Shown one piece after another: positions 57,049 through 64,000 of a stretch of 64,000 bases of DNA. Position 1 is the stretch's first letter. The number at the start of each line of letters is the position of its first letter. Under the pieces are notes generated by a model that saw nothing but the letters and a program-made list of their open reading frames with translations, had not been told where the DNA came from and made no database searches. Location of the stretch: the NCBI RefSeq assembly GCF_000729995.1, contig NZ_JNFG01000010.1, positions 1 through 64,000 of the forward strand, in the 5' to 3' direction. This stretch comes from Caballeronia sordidicola (lineage in GTDB: Bacteria > Pseudomonadota > Gammaproteobacteria > Burkholderiales > Burkholderiaceae). Position numbers and translations under genes: made by a program.

Positions 57049-57399
57049 GTGAGGGATGTTCCCGAGCGGCGGGCGTGTCTCGGGAATCCACCGTTCTTTA
57101 CGGATGCGCATTGAGCCAGGCTGCGTTCTCGTGGATGCTGGATGGGTTGCATTTCGTGGATCGCCCTTCGAGGGGCTTCCCTTCCTAAACTCCCGATCGC
57201 CGGCCATGAACGCCCCAGCGTGTGCTGGATCAACATCACCTCATCGATCGCCCTGCCATGGATCTGCGCGTGCAGCGCGGCGTAGCGGTCCGAGCCCGAC
57301 GGCGGACCGGCGGGAAGCCACGCCGCGGAGACAAAAAGTGACTGACTTCAATGCGCACATGAGCCACAATGTAGCTACTAAAATTTAGAGCGCGCAGCA
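57049..57399. other. Intergenic region between porin and antitoxin gene
   Basis: TTCCCGAG...CTCGGGAA (57059-57086) forms an 8-bp perfect stem just after the porin stop, probably its terminator, though without a T run. The palindrome GTAGCTAC at 57371-57378, followed by TAAAATTT, lies 21 bp before the antitoxin start and may be its operator and -10 region. No gene seen between. Confidence 0.5.
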
Positions 57400-57591
57400 G
57401 TGGCGAATACCGATGTCGTTCGTGCCCGGATAGACGGGTATATCAAAGAGGAAGCTACTAATGTACTGGCCGAAATGGGTTTGTCCGTTTCGGATGCAAT
57501 CCGAATTCTGCTTACCCGCATAGCGGCAGATAAAGCACTTCCCTTTGATATCAACCGTGCGCATCCCCAATCGGATGGTAGGACACCGTGA
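57400..57591 (+). CDS. RelB/DinJ-family antitoxin, short and without partner toxin
   Basis: A 63-residue protein with a GTG start. Residues 1-50 match the RelB/DinJ ribbon-helix-helix antitoxin family (VVRARIDGYIKEEATNVLAE, then MGLSVSDAIRILLTRIAADK). Normal members continue after LPF for 30 or more residues that bind the RelE/YafQ toxin. Here the end is INRAHPQSDGRTP and no toxin gene follows. One base removed near 57556 would read on as VRIPN, close to the usual sequence, so a frameshift or decay is possible. It can still bind DNA. The ABC-3C genes start 48 bp later. Confidence 0.78.
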   Translation: MANTDVVRARIDGYIKEEATNVLAEMGLSVSDAIRILLTRIAADKALPFDINRAHPQSDGRTP

Positions 57592-57639
57592 GGTTTTCCC
57601 GGAAGCAATCAAACAACCTCCAGTCACGGCACCGAACCT

Positions 57640-58560
57640 ATGGATCGCATACAACAGCTCAACTACGAAAAAGATTTCCGCATTGCGTTCCTGGAGTCCA
57701 AGGGTGACGGATTCCAACGCCTTTTCGAGAAGTTGATGTCGAAGGTTCACCCAAACGACTTCATGGCTTGCCGCCCTTGGGGCAATGTTGGGGATCGGAA
57801 GAATGATGGATATCTGCCTTCGGCGCGAGTCCTGTTCCAGAGCTACGCCCCCAATGAATTGAGCGCCACCGAAGCCATCAAGAAGATCAACGAGGATTTC
57901 GAGGGTGCCAAAGAGCACTGGGCGAAATACTTCGATGAGTGGACTTTCGTCCACAACGCTCCTGATGGCCGTTTGAGTCCTCAAATCATCGAGGCGCTAG
58001 CCAGAATCGGACAAGAAAACCCGAAGATCAAAATCGGCCACTGTGGATACGAGGAGATGCTGAAGAAGTTCCGCCAGTTGAATCTGCTGGATCTTGAATC
58101 CTGGTTCGGTCTCGCGCCGACGATGGAAGCGAACGTCAATCTGGGTTACGGCGACTTGGTAGCCGTGCTTACTCATATCAACGTCACTCCCATACCGACT
58201 ACGAGCGAAGTAAAAGACGTATCACGCGGGAAGATCGAGGCGAACCTTCTCTCTCAGGCTGTCGCCGACTTCTTGAAGATTGGCATGCAGAAGTCGCCGC
58301 TGGTTGCACAGTTCTTCAACAACTGGAAGAACCCCAGCTACGGTGAGCAGATTGCGTCGGCATTCAAGAGCGAATATATGGCGTTGCGCGAGGCGACGCC
58401 TCGACTCCATCCCGATGAGATCTTCGGCCGACTAGAAGCCTGGGCCGGAGGGTTGGCAAATACCACGCCCACGCGTAAGGTTGCGGTGCTGGCCGTCATG
58501 GCCTACCTGTTCGACAAGTGCGAGATTTTCGAAGACGCTCGAGCGGTGGGGACAGCATGA
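57640..58560 (+). CDS. Putative effector of an ABC three-component (ABC-3C) system
   Basis: A 306-residue protein that heads a three-gene run with an MC6-like middle component and a DUF2326 ATPase. The N-terminal 130 residues have FQRLFEKLMSKVHPNDF, then WGNVGDRKNDGYL and VLFQSYAP, a layout reminiscent of restriction-endonuclease-fold cores (Asp, then Q-x-Y/K), so it may be a nuclease. The C-terminal half is helical (SQAVADFLKIGM, NWKNPSYGEQIA) and likely the part that joins the ABC-3C complex. I do not recognise a named effector family with certainty. Codon use is less GC-rich than the flanks. Its stop overlaps the next start (ATGA). Confidence 0.7.
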   Translation: MDRIQQLNYEKDFRIAFLESKGDGFQRLFEKLMSKVHPNDFMACRPWGNVGDRKNDGYLPSARVLFQSYAPNELSATEAIKKINEDFEGAKEHWAKYFDEWTFVHNAPDGRLSPQIIEALARIGQENPKIKIGHCGYEEMLKKFRQLNLLDLESWFGLAPTMEANVNLGYGDLVAVLTHINVTPIPTTSEVKDVSRGKIEANLLSQAVADFLKIGMQKSPLVAQFFNNWKNPSYGEQIASAFKSEYMALREATPRLHPDEIFGRLEAWAGGLANTTPTRKVAVLAVMAYLFDKCEIFEDARAVGTA

Positions 58561-58808
58561 TCCTTCCTTCCAAGCATCTTCCACAGGATCGCGCACTGTT
58601 GACCGTGGGCGGCCATGTTCTGACCTTCCTGGCAGGCCCTAAGACGGTTTCCGCGTTATGGGAGGAACTAAACAGGCACGATGCAGGTTTGACTGGCATA
58701 ACGCCTCGGCGTATCACCTATGACTGGTTTTTGCTCGCCCTTGATCTTCTGTATGCCCTCGGGACCATTGAACTTGACAGAGGCCTCGTGGCACGGAGGA
58801 CAGCTTGA
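58557..58808 (+). CDS. ABC-3C middle component (MC6-like)
   Basis: An 83-residue protein. MILPSKHLPQDRALLTVGGH at the start, then VSALWEELNRH near residue 33 and ITYDWFLLALDLLYALGTIEL near 56-76, form a small winged-helix-like domain that matches the ABC-three component 'middle component 6' pattern as I know it. In these systems the middle component is thought to link effector and ATPase. It overlaps the effector gene (ATGA at 58557-58560) and the ATPase gene (TTGA at 58805-58808), so the three are co-translated in fixed ratio. Confidence 0.75.
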   Translation: MILPSKHLPQDRALLTVGGHVLTFLAGPKTVSALWEELNRHDAGLTGITPRRITYDWFLLALDLLYALGTIELDRGLVARRTA

Positions 58809-60526
58809 TTCACCAGATTTACAGCGCACTACCCACTTTCAAGAATCTCGCTGATCTGAAGCCGGGCCTGAATGTCCTGCTTGCTCAAAAAACAGAGGGA
58901 GCAAGCAGCAAGCAAACACGCAATCGAGCGGGCAAAACCAGTTTCGTCGAACTTGTGCATTTCCTGACGGGCTCCGAAGCCCCTCCGGATTCCATTTTCC
59001 GCACGCCAGAACTGATCGACTCAGCCTTCGGCATGATCTTCGATCTGAAGGCTGAACACACTGTCGTTGAGCGCAGTGGCAACTCCAAGGCGAAGATCTC
59101 CGTGAGGACCCCGCCCGGGGCCAAGATGAAATTCTCGGCAACCGAGTGGTGCTCGTTCCTCGGCGAACAAATGTTCGGTTTGAGCAGCCTGGAAGCTGCA
59201 GGCAGCAAGCCGCCTTCGTTCCGGTCGCTGTTCGCCTATTTTGTGCGCCGGCAAGCAAGTGGCGCTTTCATGACGCCGGAAAAGCAGGCCACGATGCAGG
59301 GAACTGGCGACATGCAAATGGCGCTCATGTTTCTTCTCGGATTGGACTGGCAGATTGCACGCGATTGGCAAGCTGTTCGTGATCGTGAAAAGACCCTGGA
59401 AGAACTAAAGAAGGCAGCTGGAACTGGCGCGTTCGGCTCGATCATCGGCAAGGCCGCAGACTTGCGCACGCAGATGACTTTGCAAGAGGCACGTCTCAAG
59501 AAACTCCATGCAGAGATCGAGACATTCCAGGTGTTGCCCGAATATCGAGAACTGGAGGTCGAAAGCTCCGTGCTGACACGTCAACTCAATGAGTTGGCCA
59601 ATGCCAACACCATCGACTTCTCGGCTATTCGCGACTTGGAAGGCGCGCTGACCTCCGAAATCCCTCCCGATCTTGAAGACCTTCAGGCGGTCTATCAAGA
59701 AGCAGGCGTGGCGCTTCCTGGCTTGGTCAAGCGCCGCTATGAGGACGTGAAGAGTTTCCATGAGTCGGTGGTGCGCAATCGCAAGGATTATCTGTCCAGC
59801 GAACTCGAAGCGGCAAAGCTGCGCATCGAGCTACGCGATGGGAGAAAGGCACAGCTTGACCATCGACGCGGTGAAATTCTGGGTATCCTCAAGAGCTACG
59901 GTGCGCTGGAACAGTTTTTAAAGCTGCAAGGAGAACTTGGTCGACTCGAGTCCGAAGTGGAATCGCTGCGCCAACGCTTTGAAGCCGCGGAGCAGCTTGA
60001 TGGTACGAAGAACGAGTTGGAGATCGAACGTAATCGCCTCACGATCCGGCTACGGCGCGATTTCGCCGAGCAGAAGGATCAACTGGCTGAAGCGATCGTC
60101 GCGTTCGAGGAGACCTCTCAACGTTTGTATGAATCAGCCGGTAGCATGACGGTCGATGAAACATCCAATGGCCCGATGTTCAAGTTTCCGATGCAGGGTG
60201 AACGGAGCAAGGGCATCAAGAACATGCAGATTTTCTGCTTCGACATGATGCTTATGCGTTTGTGCTCCAAGCGTAGAATGGGACCCGGATTTCTGATCCA
60301 TGACAGCCACCTCTTTGATGGCGTTGATGGTCGCCAAGTAATTAGCGCGTTGCGCCTTGGCGCCGAGATTTCGAGTGAACTTGGTTTTCAGTACATCGTG
60401 ACGATGAATGAAGACGACGCGTTTAAGGAAACCATCGAAGACTTCGATCTCAATGACTATGTACTTGCAACACGCCTGACTGATGCCACCGAAGATGGCG
60501 GCCTGTTCGGTATTAGGTTTGGATAG
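58805..60526 (+). CDS. DUF2326-type SMC-like ABC ATPase of the ABC-3C system
   Basis: A 573-residue coiled-coil ATPase. The N-terminal nucleotide site is atypical but present (NRAGKTSFVELVHFLTG, residues 40-56). Long heptad-rich helices fill about 190-450. The C-terminal DUF2326 part has GFLIHDSHLFDGVDGRQVI, with the Walker B-like DSH motif, near 495. Such ATPases resemble RecN/SMC and are proposed to sense foreign or damaged nucleic acid or protein states and release the effector. TTG 58805 is the start: GGAGGA lies just upstream and it overlaps the preceding stop. An inverted repeat ends the unit. Confidence 0.85.
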   Translation: MIHQIYSALPTFKNLADLKPGLNVLLAQKTEGASSKQTRNRAGKTSFVELVHFLTGSEAPPDSIFRTPELIDSAFGMIFDLKAEHTVVERSGNSKAKISVRTPPGAKMKFSATEWCSFLGEQMFGLSSLEAAGSKPPSFRSLFAYFVRRQASGAFMTPEKQATMQGTGDMQMALMFLLGLDWQIARDWQAVRDREKTLEELKKAAGTGAFGSIIGKAADLRTQMTLQEARLKKLHAEIETFQVLPEYRELEVESSVLTRQLNELANANTIDFSAIRDLEGALTSEIPPDLEDLQAVYQEAGVALPGLVKRRYEDVKSFHESVVRNRKDYLSSELEAAKLRIELRDGRKAQLDHRRGEILGILKSYGALEQFLKLQGELGRLESEVESLRQRFEAAEQLDGTKNELEIERNRLTIRLRRDFAEQKDQLAEAIVAFEETSQRLYESAGSMTVDETSNGPMFKFPMQGERSKGIKNMQIFCFDMMLMRLCSKRRMGPGFLIHDSHLFDGVDGRQVISALRLGAEISSELGFQYIVTMNEDDAFKETIEDFDLNDYVLATRLTDATEDGGLFGIRFG

Positions 60527-60547
60527 GCAACGACTCCCGTCGTTGCC
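60526..60547 (+). terminator. Hairpin at the end of the ABC-3C unit
   Basis: GGCAACGA-N6-TCGTTGCC, a perfect 8-bp stem that begins in the stop codon of the ATPase gene. It has no T run, so termination may be inefficient or Rho-assisted. Confidence 0.5.
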
Positions 60548-60574
60548 GGGATTCGGCCAGACTCGATCGATCAA

Positions 60575-60617
60575 GCGTACGTGGCGGGTGCGGCTCGCGA
60601 TACGTTACAAGTTCTGA
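60575..60617 (+). pseudogene. Remnant of the 3' end of the porin gene
   Basis: Positions 60575-60593 match 56968-56986 (one difference) and 60588-60617 match 57019-57048 (two differences). The second block still encodes VRLAIRYKF and stop, against VRLAIRHKF in the intact porin. The two blocks meet at a shared GTGCGG, showing a 38-bp deletion relative to the intact gene. So a second porin 3' end once stood here, and the antitoxin/ABC-3C block lies between the two ends. Confidence 0.8.
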
Positions 60618-60618
60618 T

Positions 60619-60666
60619 TGAGGCGTGTTCACGGGCGGCAGCCATAGGCCCGCGAGCACGCCCTCA
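60619..60666. terminator. Hairpin between porin remnant and LivK-type gene
   Basis: TGAGGCGTG (60619-60627) pairs with CACGCC-C-TCA (60657-60666), with an inner CGGGC/GCCCG stem. It lies between the porin remnant and the leftward gene ending at 60674, so it may be the old porin terminator used in both directions. Confidence 0.5.
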
Positions 60667-60673
60667 GCAACCC

Positions 60674-61849
60674 TCACATCCTGATGACATCCATCACGGT
60701 TTTCTTCTTGTCCTTGAACTGATAGATCGTGATGGCTGCGTCCTTGAGATCGCCATGCGGATCGAACGCGATGCGGCCGATCACGCCGTCATATTGAGTC
60801 GATGGCATCGCGGCCAGCACCTTGGTGCGCTCGGTCGAGTCCGCGCGTTTCATCGCGTTGTAGATCACGTAGACCGCGTCATAGGTGAACGGCGCGTACG
60901 CATCGATCGGCGTATTGAAACGTGCCGTATAGCGCTTTTCGAAGTCCTGTCCCTTGGGCATCTTCGAGAGCGCCAAACCCGCCTCTGAACAGGTCACGTT
61001 GCCGATCGCATCGCCGGCCAAATCGATCATCTTTTCCGTGCATGCGCCGTCGCCGCCCAGCACCTTGGCTGTAATCCCGAGATTGCCCGCCTGCTTGGCC
61101 AACGGCCCGGCGGTTGCGTCCGAGCCGCCGTACATGATGACGTCGGGACGCAAGCCTTTTATCTTCGTCAGGATCGCGCGGAAATCGGTGGCCTTGTCGT
61201 TGGTTTGTTCGCGCGTGACGATCGTGCTGCCCTTCGCTTTCGCGGCCTTTTCGAATTCATCGGCGAGTCCCTGACCGTAGGCGGTGGAGTCGTCGATAAT
61301 CGCAATCCGCTTCGCATGCAGCGAGTCGAGCGCGTAATGGGCGAGCGCCGGTCCCTGCAGCGCGTCTGTCGCGACTACGCGAAACGTGGTCTTGTATCCC
61401 TGCAGGGTGTACGTGGGGTTGGTCGAACCTTGCGAAATCTGCACGATGCCCGCTTCGCTGTAGATCTTCGACGCAGGGATCGAGACGCCCGAATTGATAT
61501 CGCCCACAACCGCCACCACGCCGTCGTCCACCAGCTTCTGCGCGACCTGCGTGCCGGTGCGCGGATCGGCGGCATCGTCCTGGGAATCGAGCTGGAAGCG
61601 GACCGGCTTGCCGCCGATCACCGGGTGCTGGCTGTTGATTTCGTCGATCGCCAGCCGCGCAGCGTTTTCGCTGTCCTTGCCCATGTGGGAAAGCTGTCCG
61701 GTCAGTGGCGCGGCGTGGCCGATCAGGACGACGGCCGGGTCGGCCGCGTAGCTTTGTCCGCTGACAATCAAAAGAACCGCTGCCGAGAGGACGGAGCAGG
61801 CGGAGCAGGCGGGACGCGAGAAACGAAGCGGCGCGGAAGAGGAAGTCAC
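60674..61849 (-). CDS. Branched-chain amino acid-type binding protein (LivK-like)
   Basis: A periplasmic binding protein of about 391 residues, Leu/Ile/Val type. The mature part starts ADPAVVLIGHAAPLTGQLSH, then GKDSENAARLAIDEIN, VVAVVGDINSGVSIPAS and DAYAPFTYDAVYVIYNAM. I prefer GTG 61849 because AAGGA lies seven bases upstream and it leaves a normal signal peptide; an ATG 14 codons earlier (61891) is possible. No LivHMGF permease or ATPase genes are adjacent, so it is an orphan that must use a transporter encoded elsewhere. Its ligand could be an amino acid or an aromatic or amide compound. Confidence 0.9.
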   Translation of the reverse strand: MTSSSAPLRFSRPACSACSVLSAAVLLIVSGQSYAADPAVVLIGHAAPLTGQLSHMGKDSENAARLAIDEINSQHPVIGGKPVRFQLDSQDDAADPRTGTQVAQKLVDDGVVAVVGDINSGVSIPASKIYSEAGIVQISQGSTNPTYTLQGYKTTFRVVATDALQGPALAHYALDSLHAKRIAIIDDSTAYGQGLADEFEKAAKAKGSTIVTREQTNDKATDFRAILTKIKGLRPDVIMYGGSDATAGPLAKQAGNLGITAKVLGGDGACTEKMIDLAGDAIGNVTCSEAGLALSKMPKGQDFEKRYTARFNTPIDAYAPFTYDAVYVIYNAMKRADSTERTKVLAAMPSTQYDGVIGRIAFDPHGDLKDAAITIYQFKDKKKTVMDVIRM

Positions 61850-62117
61850 GAGCGGATCCTTGGGGCTTGGAAAGTGAGCGGGGGCGTCCATCGAATGCAG
61901 TTAAGCAACATGGCCGCCGAATGAGGCTCAGTATTCAAACGCCAATTTCCCCCGTCCAACGACTAATTATGTTGACTGGCGATAAACAAATCTAATTGGG
62001 GCGCAAGGAATCCATCAAGACTGTGTAACGATGCTTATCGCGCCGCAGTTGCAGCGGCTAGCGTCGCACGGAACGAGGCCGGGTTTGGACCTGTGTGAGT
62101 AGCCAACTGCGCGAGGA

Positions 62118-62133
62118 GTTCAGCCCGTGCCGT
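62118..62133 (+). repeat. Direct repeat flanking higBA, left copy
   Basis: GTTCAGCCCGTGCCGT; the right copy at 62754-62769 differs in one base (GTTTAGCCCGTGCCGT). The two bracket exactly the promoter and genes of the toxin-antitoxin module. Confidence 0.55.
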
Positions 62134-62142
62134 TTCTCCACC

Positions 62143-62171
62143 TTGTTATTTGTAGCGCTATGCGCTACACT
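62143..62171 (+). promoter_or_regulatory. higBA promoter with overlapping palindromic operator
   Basis: TTGTTA (62143-62148), 17 bases, TACACT (62166-62171) form a good sigma-70 promoter. The perfect inverted repeat TGTAGCGC-N3-GCGCTACA (62151-62169) fills the spacer and enters the -10 box, as expected for an operator bound by the HigA antitoxin. A start site six or seven bases after the -10 would fall at about the ATG (62176), so the transcript may be leaderless. Confidence 0.7.
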
Positions 62172-62175
62172 TCAT

Positions 62176-62457
62176 ATGGCAATCAAGACATTCAAGCATA
62201 AAGGTTTGCGGGCGTACTTCGAGACAGGCAATGTCAAAGGCATCAAGCCGGCGCATGCGGCAAGACTAAGCCGCTTGTTATACGCGCTCAATCGAGCGAG
62301 TGAGCCCAATTCGATGAATTTCCCCGGCAACGACTTTCACAAATTGAAGGGCGATTACCGCGATTTTTTTGCTGTGTCGGTTAACGGAAACTGGCGGCTT
62401 ATTTTTACTTTCGATGGTACCGATGCGGTGCTAGTCGATTACAGGGACTATCACTGA
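62176..62457 (+). CDS. higB: HigB-type RelE-fold toxin
   Basis: A 93-residue RelE/HigB-like toxin. The basic N-terminus (IKTFKHKGLRAYFETG) and the closing FFAVSVNGNWRLIFTFDG with DYRDYH match ribosome-dependent mRNA endonucleases of the HigB group. The order toxin-before-antitoxin is characteristic of hig modules. I use ATG 62176; an open stretch upstream to 62095 crosses the promoter and operator. No Shine-Dalgarno is visible before the ATG. The stop shares one base with the higA start (TGATG). Confidence 0.9.
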   Translation: MAIKTFKHKGLRAYFETGNVKGIKPAHAARLSRLLYALNRASEPNSMNFPGNDFHKLKGDYRDFFAVSVNGNWRLIFTFDGTDAVLVDYRDYH

Positions 62458-62759
62458 TGAAGCAACATTTCGTTCCGCATCCGGGCTCGCTGTTGCGTGA
62501 AGACATTCTTCCCGCATTGGGGCTAACCGTCACCGAAGCGGCCGGGCAACTCGGCGTTTCACGCTCCGCATTGACGCGTTTAATCAACGAACACGCAGCG
62601 GTAAGCGCGGAAATGGCCTTGCGTCTGGAGCAATGGATCACGAACCCGCCCGCGTCCATGTGGCTGCAATTGCAGAATGATCGCGATCTTTGGGAAGTCA
62701 AACAGCGCGGCGTTCCGCAGATCGCGAGGGCAGCCCCACGCACCGAAGCACCGGTTTAG
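62457..62759 (+). CDS. higA: HigA-type antitoxin
   Basis: A 100-residue XRE-type protein. The opening FVPHPGSLLREDILPALGL is typical of HigA; the helix-turn-helix is VTEAAGQLGVSRSALTRLIN (about residues 24-43), followed by VSAEMALRLEQWI. It should neutralise HigB and repress the operon through the palindrome at 62151-62169. Length and motifs are normal. Its TAG stop lies inside the right copy of the flanking direct repeat. Confidence 0.93.
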   Translation: MKQHFVPHPGSLLREDILPALGLTVTEAAGQLGVSRSALTRLINEHAAVSAEMALRLEQWITNPPASMWLQLQNDRDLWEVKQRGVPQIARAAPRTEAPV

Positions 62760-62769
62760 CCCGTGCCGT
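62754..62769 (+). repeat. Direct repeat flanking higBA, right copy
   Basis: GTTTAGCCCGTGCCGT, 15 of 16 bases identical to 62118-62133, 636 bp apart. The higA stop codon is inside it. The 145 bp from here to the DUF2848 stop show nothing recognisable. Confidence 0.55.
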
Positions 62770-62904
62770 CATCATCGCGTTGGATCAGTCAAAAAACATC
62801 ACATTCCAACGCCGACGAACCTACACACACGTAGTCATCAAGGCCAGCGAGTCGAAAGAATGGGTCGACAGCGCCGAACCTGTTGATGATGGCCCGGAGC
62901 GCCG

Positions 62905-63588
62905 TCATTCCACATGGGCCAACGCGTCGACCCTATAGCGATGCCAAAGACTGCGCCCAAGCACCGGATCATGTAGTTCGAGTTCATAGCCCACACCCGC
63001 ACTTAGTTCGCCAAGCACGGCTTGCGTGCCGCAGAACATTGCCGAGCCGGGCGGCATGGCGGCCGCGCCGAAACCTCTTTCAATCAGTTCTTCGGGGCGC
63101 AGCAAGCGTGCGAGCGTGCCTTCCTGGTACAACACGGGGCCGGCATCGCCGCCGATCCGCCAACTGCGTGCGATCAGCGAATCCCAGTGGGGGGCGACAT
63201 CGGCGTAACGCCAGAGCGCGGCGCTCACCGGCTTCGCACACATTTGCTTCGATACAGCGACGTCGTAGCTTTCCACCCGGCGATCCGTATGGTCGGACCC
63301 TATGCCGACGAGCAAGCCATCGCTCGCGGTCTGGATCAGCACGACCTCAACCTCGCCGGATGAGTGCGTGCCCACCACATCGATACCGCTCTCGGTCGTC
63401 AGCAAGGCCGGCGCGACAAGGTAGAACGTTGGCACCGACGCCGGCCGTTTGACGCCGAGCGCTTCCAGTTCGCGGATATGGTGCTCGACGTCGCGCGCAT
63501 CGCGCCCTGCCCAGCCGGCGATGACGAGGCGGCTTACCGTTACCTCGATATCAACGCCGCCATCTATCCTGCATTCAAGTGTTTTCAT
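62905..63588 (-). CDS. DUF2848 protein
   Basis: A 227-residue protein of the DUF2848 family. Conserved pieces are VSRLVIAGWAGRDARDVEHH near residue 17, the GIGSDHTDRRVE box near 95, VSKQMCAKPVS near 112, and GAAAMPPGSAMFCGT near 172. Members often sit with transporters or amidases and resemble the fumarylacetoacetate-hydrolase fold, but no activity is proven. ATG 63588 has AAAGG upstream. It diverges from a LysR gene, its likely regulator. Confidence 0.85.
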   Translation of the reverse strand: MKTLECRIDGGVDIEVTVSRLVIAGWAGRDARDVEHHIRELEALGVKRPASVPTFYLVAPALLTTESGIDVVGTHSSGEVEVVLIQTASDGLLVGIGSDHTDRRVESYDVAVSKQMCAKPVSAALWRYADVAPHWDSLIARSWRIGGDAGPVLYQEGTLARLLRPEELIERGFGAAAMPPGSAMFCGTQAVLGELSAGVGYELELHDPVLGRSLWHRYRVDALAHVE

Positions 63589-63779
63589 CAAAACCTTTCA
63601 CCGGTTGGATTCAATGCATGACAGTCTTGAAGAGGGGCCCGCCGATGTCCAACAAGTAAATGTGGGCCTACGTGGTCACTTTTTCTTATCACGCGGAAAT
63701 TCTTCCAGCGATAAACTGAAGGGAATGATTCAATCGATGCCCGCCGCTTCGCTACTCAACGCATCAGTCGGGGTGCGCC

Positions 63780-64000
63780 ATGAATGTCCGCTTTCTCGAA
63801 ACGTTTGTATGGCTCGCCAAGCTGCGCAACTTCCGGATGACGGCCGAGCATTTGCACGCGACTCAGGCCGCTATCTCCAGCCGAATATCTGCGCTGGAGC
63901 AGGAGTTTGGCGTGCGCCTGTTCGACCGCGGGCCACGCGATGTGACGCTCACGCAGGAAGGCACCAAGGCGCTTGCGTTCGCGGAGCAGATCCTGAAGCT
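63780..64000 (+). CDS. LysR-family regulator, cut by the window end
   Basis: The first 73 residues of a LysR regulator. MNVRFLETFVWLAKLRNFRM is followed by the helix-turn-helix ATQAAISSRISALEQEF and the linker helix. The frame runs off the right end. It faces the DUF2848 gene across 191 bp. It resembles the LysR protein at 47986 in its first 20 residues. Confidence 0.88.
   Translation, partial: MNVRFLETFVWLAKLRNFRMTAEHLHATQAAISSRISALEQEFGVRLFDRGPRDVTLTQEGTKALAFAEQILK

Larger units (their letters stand above)
61850..62175. other. Divergent intergenic region before higBA
   Basis: About 325 bp. The LivK side is AT-rich (61930-62000) and should hold that promoter. The right end holds the higBA promoter and operator and one copy of a 16-base direct repeat, all listed separately. 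No other gene seen. Confidence 0.4.

Overview
The window reads as Burkholderiaceae DNA, most likely Caballeronia or Paraburkholderia. The base composition is GC-rich. Both porins open their mature part with the QSSVTLYG motif typical of Burkholderiales. LysR, TetR and IclR regulators are dense, and the gene set (two Kup transporters, 5-oxoprolinase, DUF2278, YjdM, DUF2848) is what these multireplicon soil and plant-associated bacteria carry. No rRNA, tRNA, CRISPR array, IS element or integrase was recognised. Most of the window is accessory metabolism, consistent with a secondary replicon, but one RpoD-type sigma factor is present.

1-18.6 kb is a mosaic of small regulator/enzyme units: SDR plus DoxX-like protein facing a TetR gene across two operator copies; a DinB gene facing a TetR gene; a porin; an MFS transporter facing a LysR gene; a TetR-alkylsulfatase-FadD run that would turn alkyl sulfates into acyl-CoA; an IclR remnant; a diguanylate cyclase; and several small stand-alone genes.

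18.6-27.4 kb looks like one catabolic locus. An FMN 2-hydroxyacid dehydrogenase diverges from an IclR gene. Next to it lies a leftward operon of FAD-linked D-2-hydroxyacid dehydrogenase, PotD-like binding protein, ATPase, fused permease and DapA-family lyase. A three-copy AATGCGATT site precedes the operon.

27.9-39.2 kb carries the sigma factor, a ParB-like protein, Kup 1 with an SDR, a SnoaL-like protein, an Lrp regulator, an S10 carboxypeptidase and Kup 2. 39.2-46 kb carries 5-oxoprolinase (frameshifted near its end), a 270-bp inverted-repeat pair, an MFS transporter and a DUF1445 hydro-lyase. The two enzymes suggest 5-oxoproline or D-glutamate metabolism.

46-57 kb carries a chemoreceptor overlapping a LysR gene, a GNAT gene, and an apparent osmolyte locus: LysR, an HxD-type iron oxygenase, a DddP-like M24 protein, a betaine-type ABC transporter and a porin.

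57.4-60.5 kb is the most striking part. A short RelB/DinJ-like antitoxin without toxin is followed by three tightly overlapping genes that fit an ABC three-component (ABC-3C) conflict system. The block lies between an intact porin gene and a second, deleted copy of that porin's 3' end, which suggests a discrete acquired segment. The window closes with an orphan LivK-type binding protein, a higBA module with a palindromic operator and a probably leaderless start, a DUF2848 gene and the start of a LysR gene.
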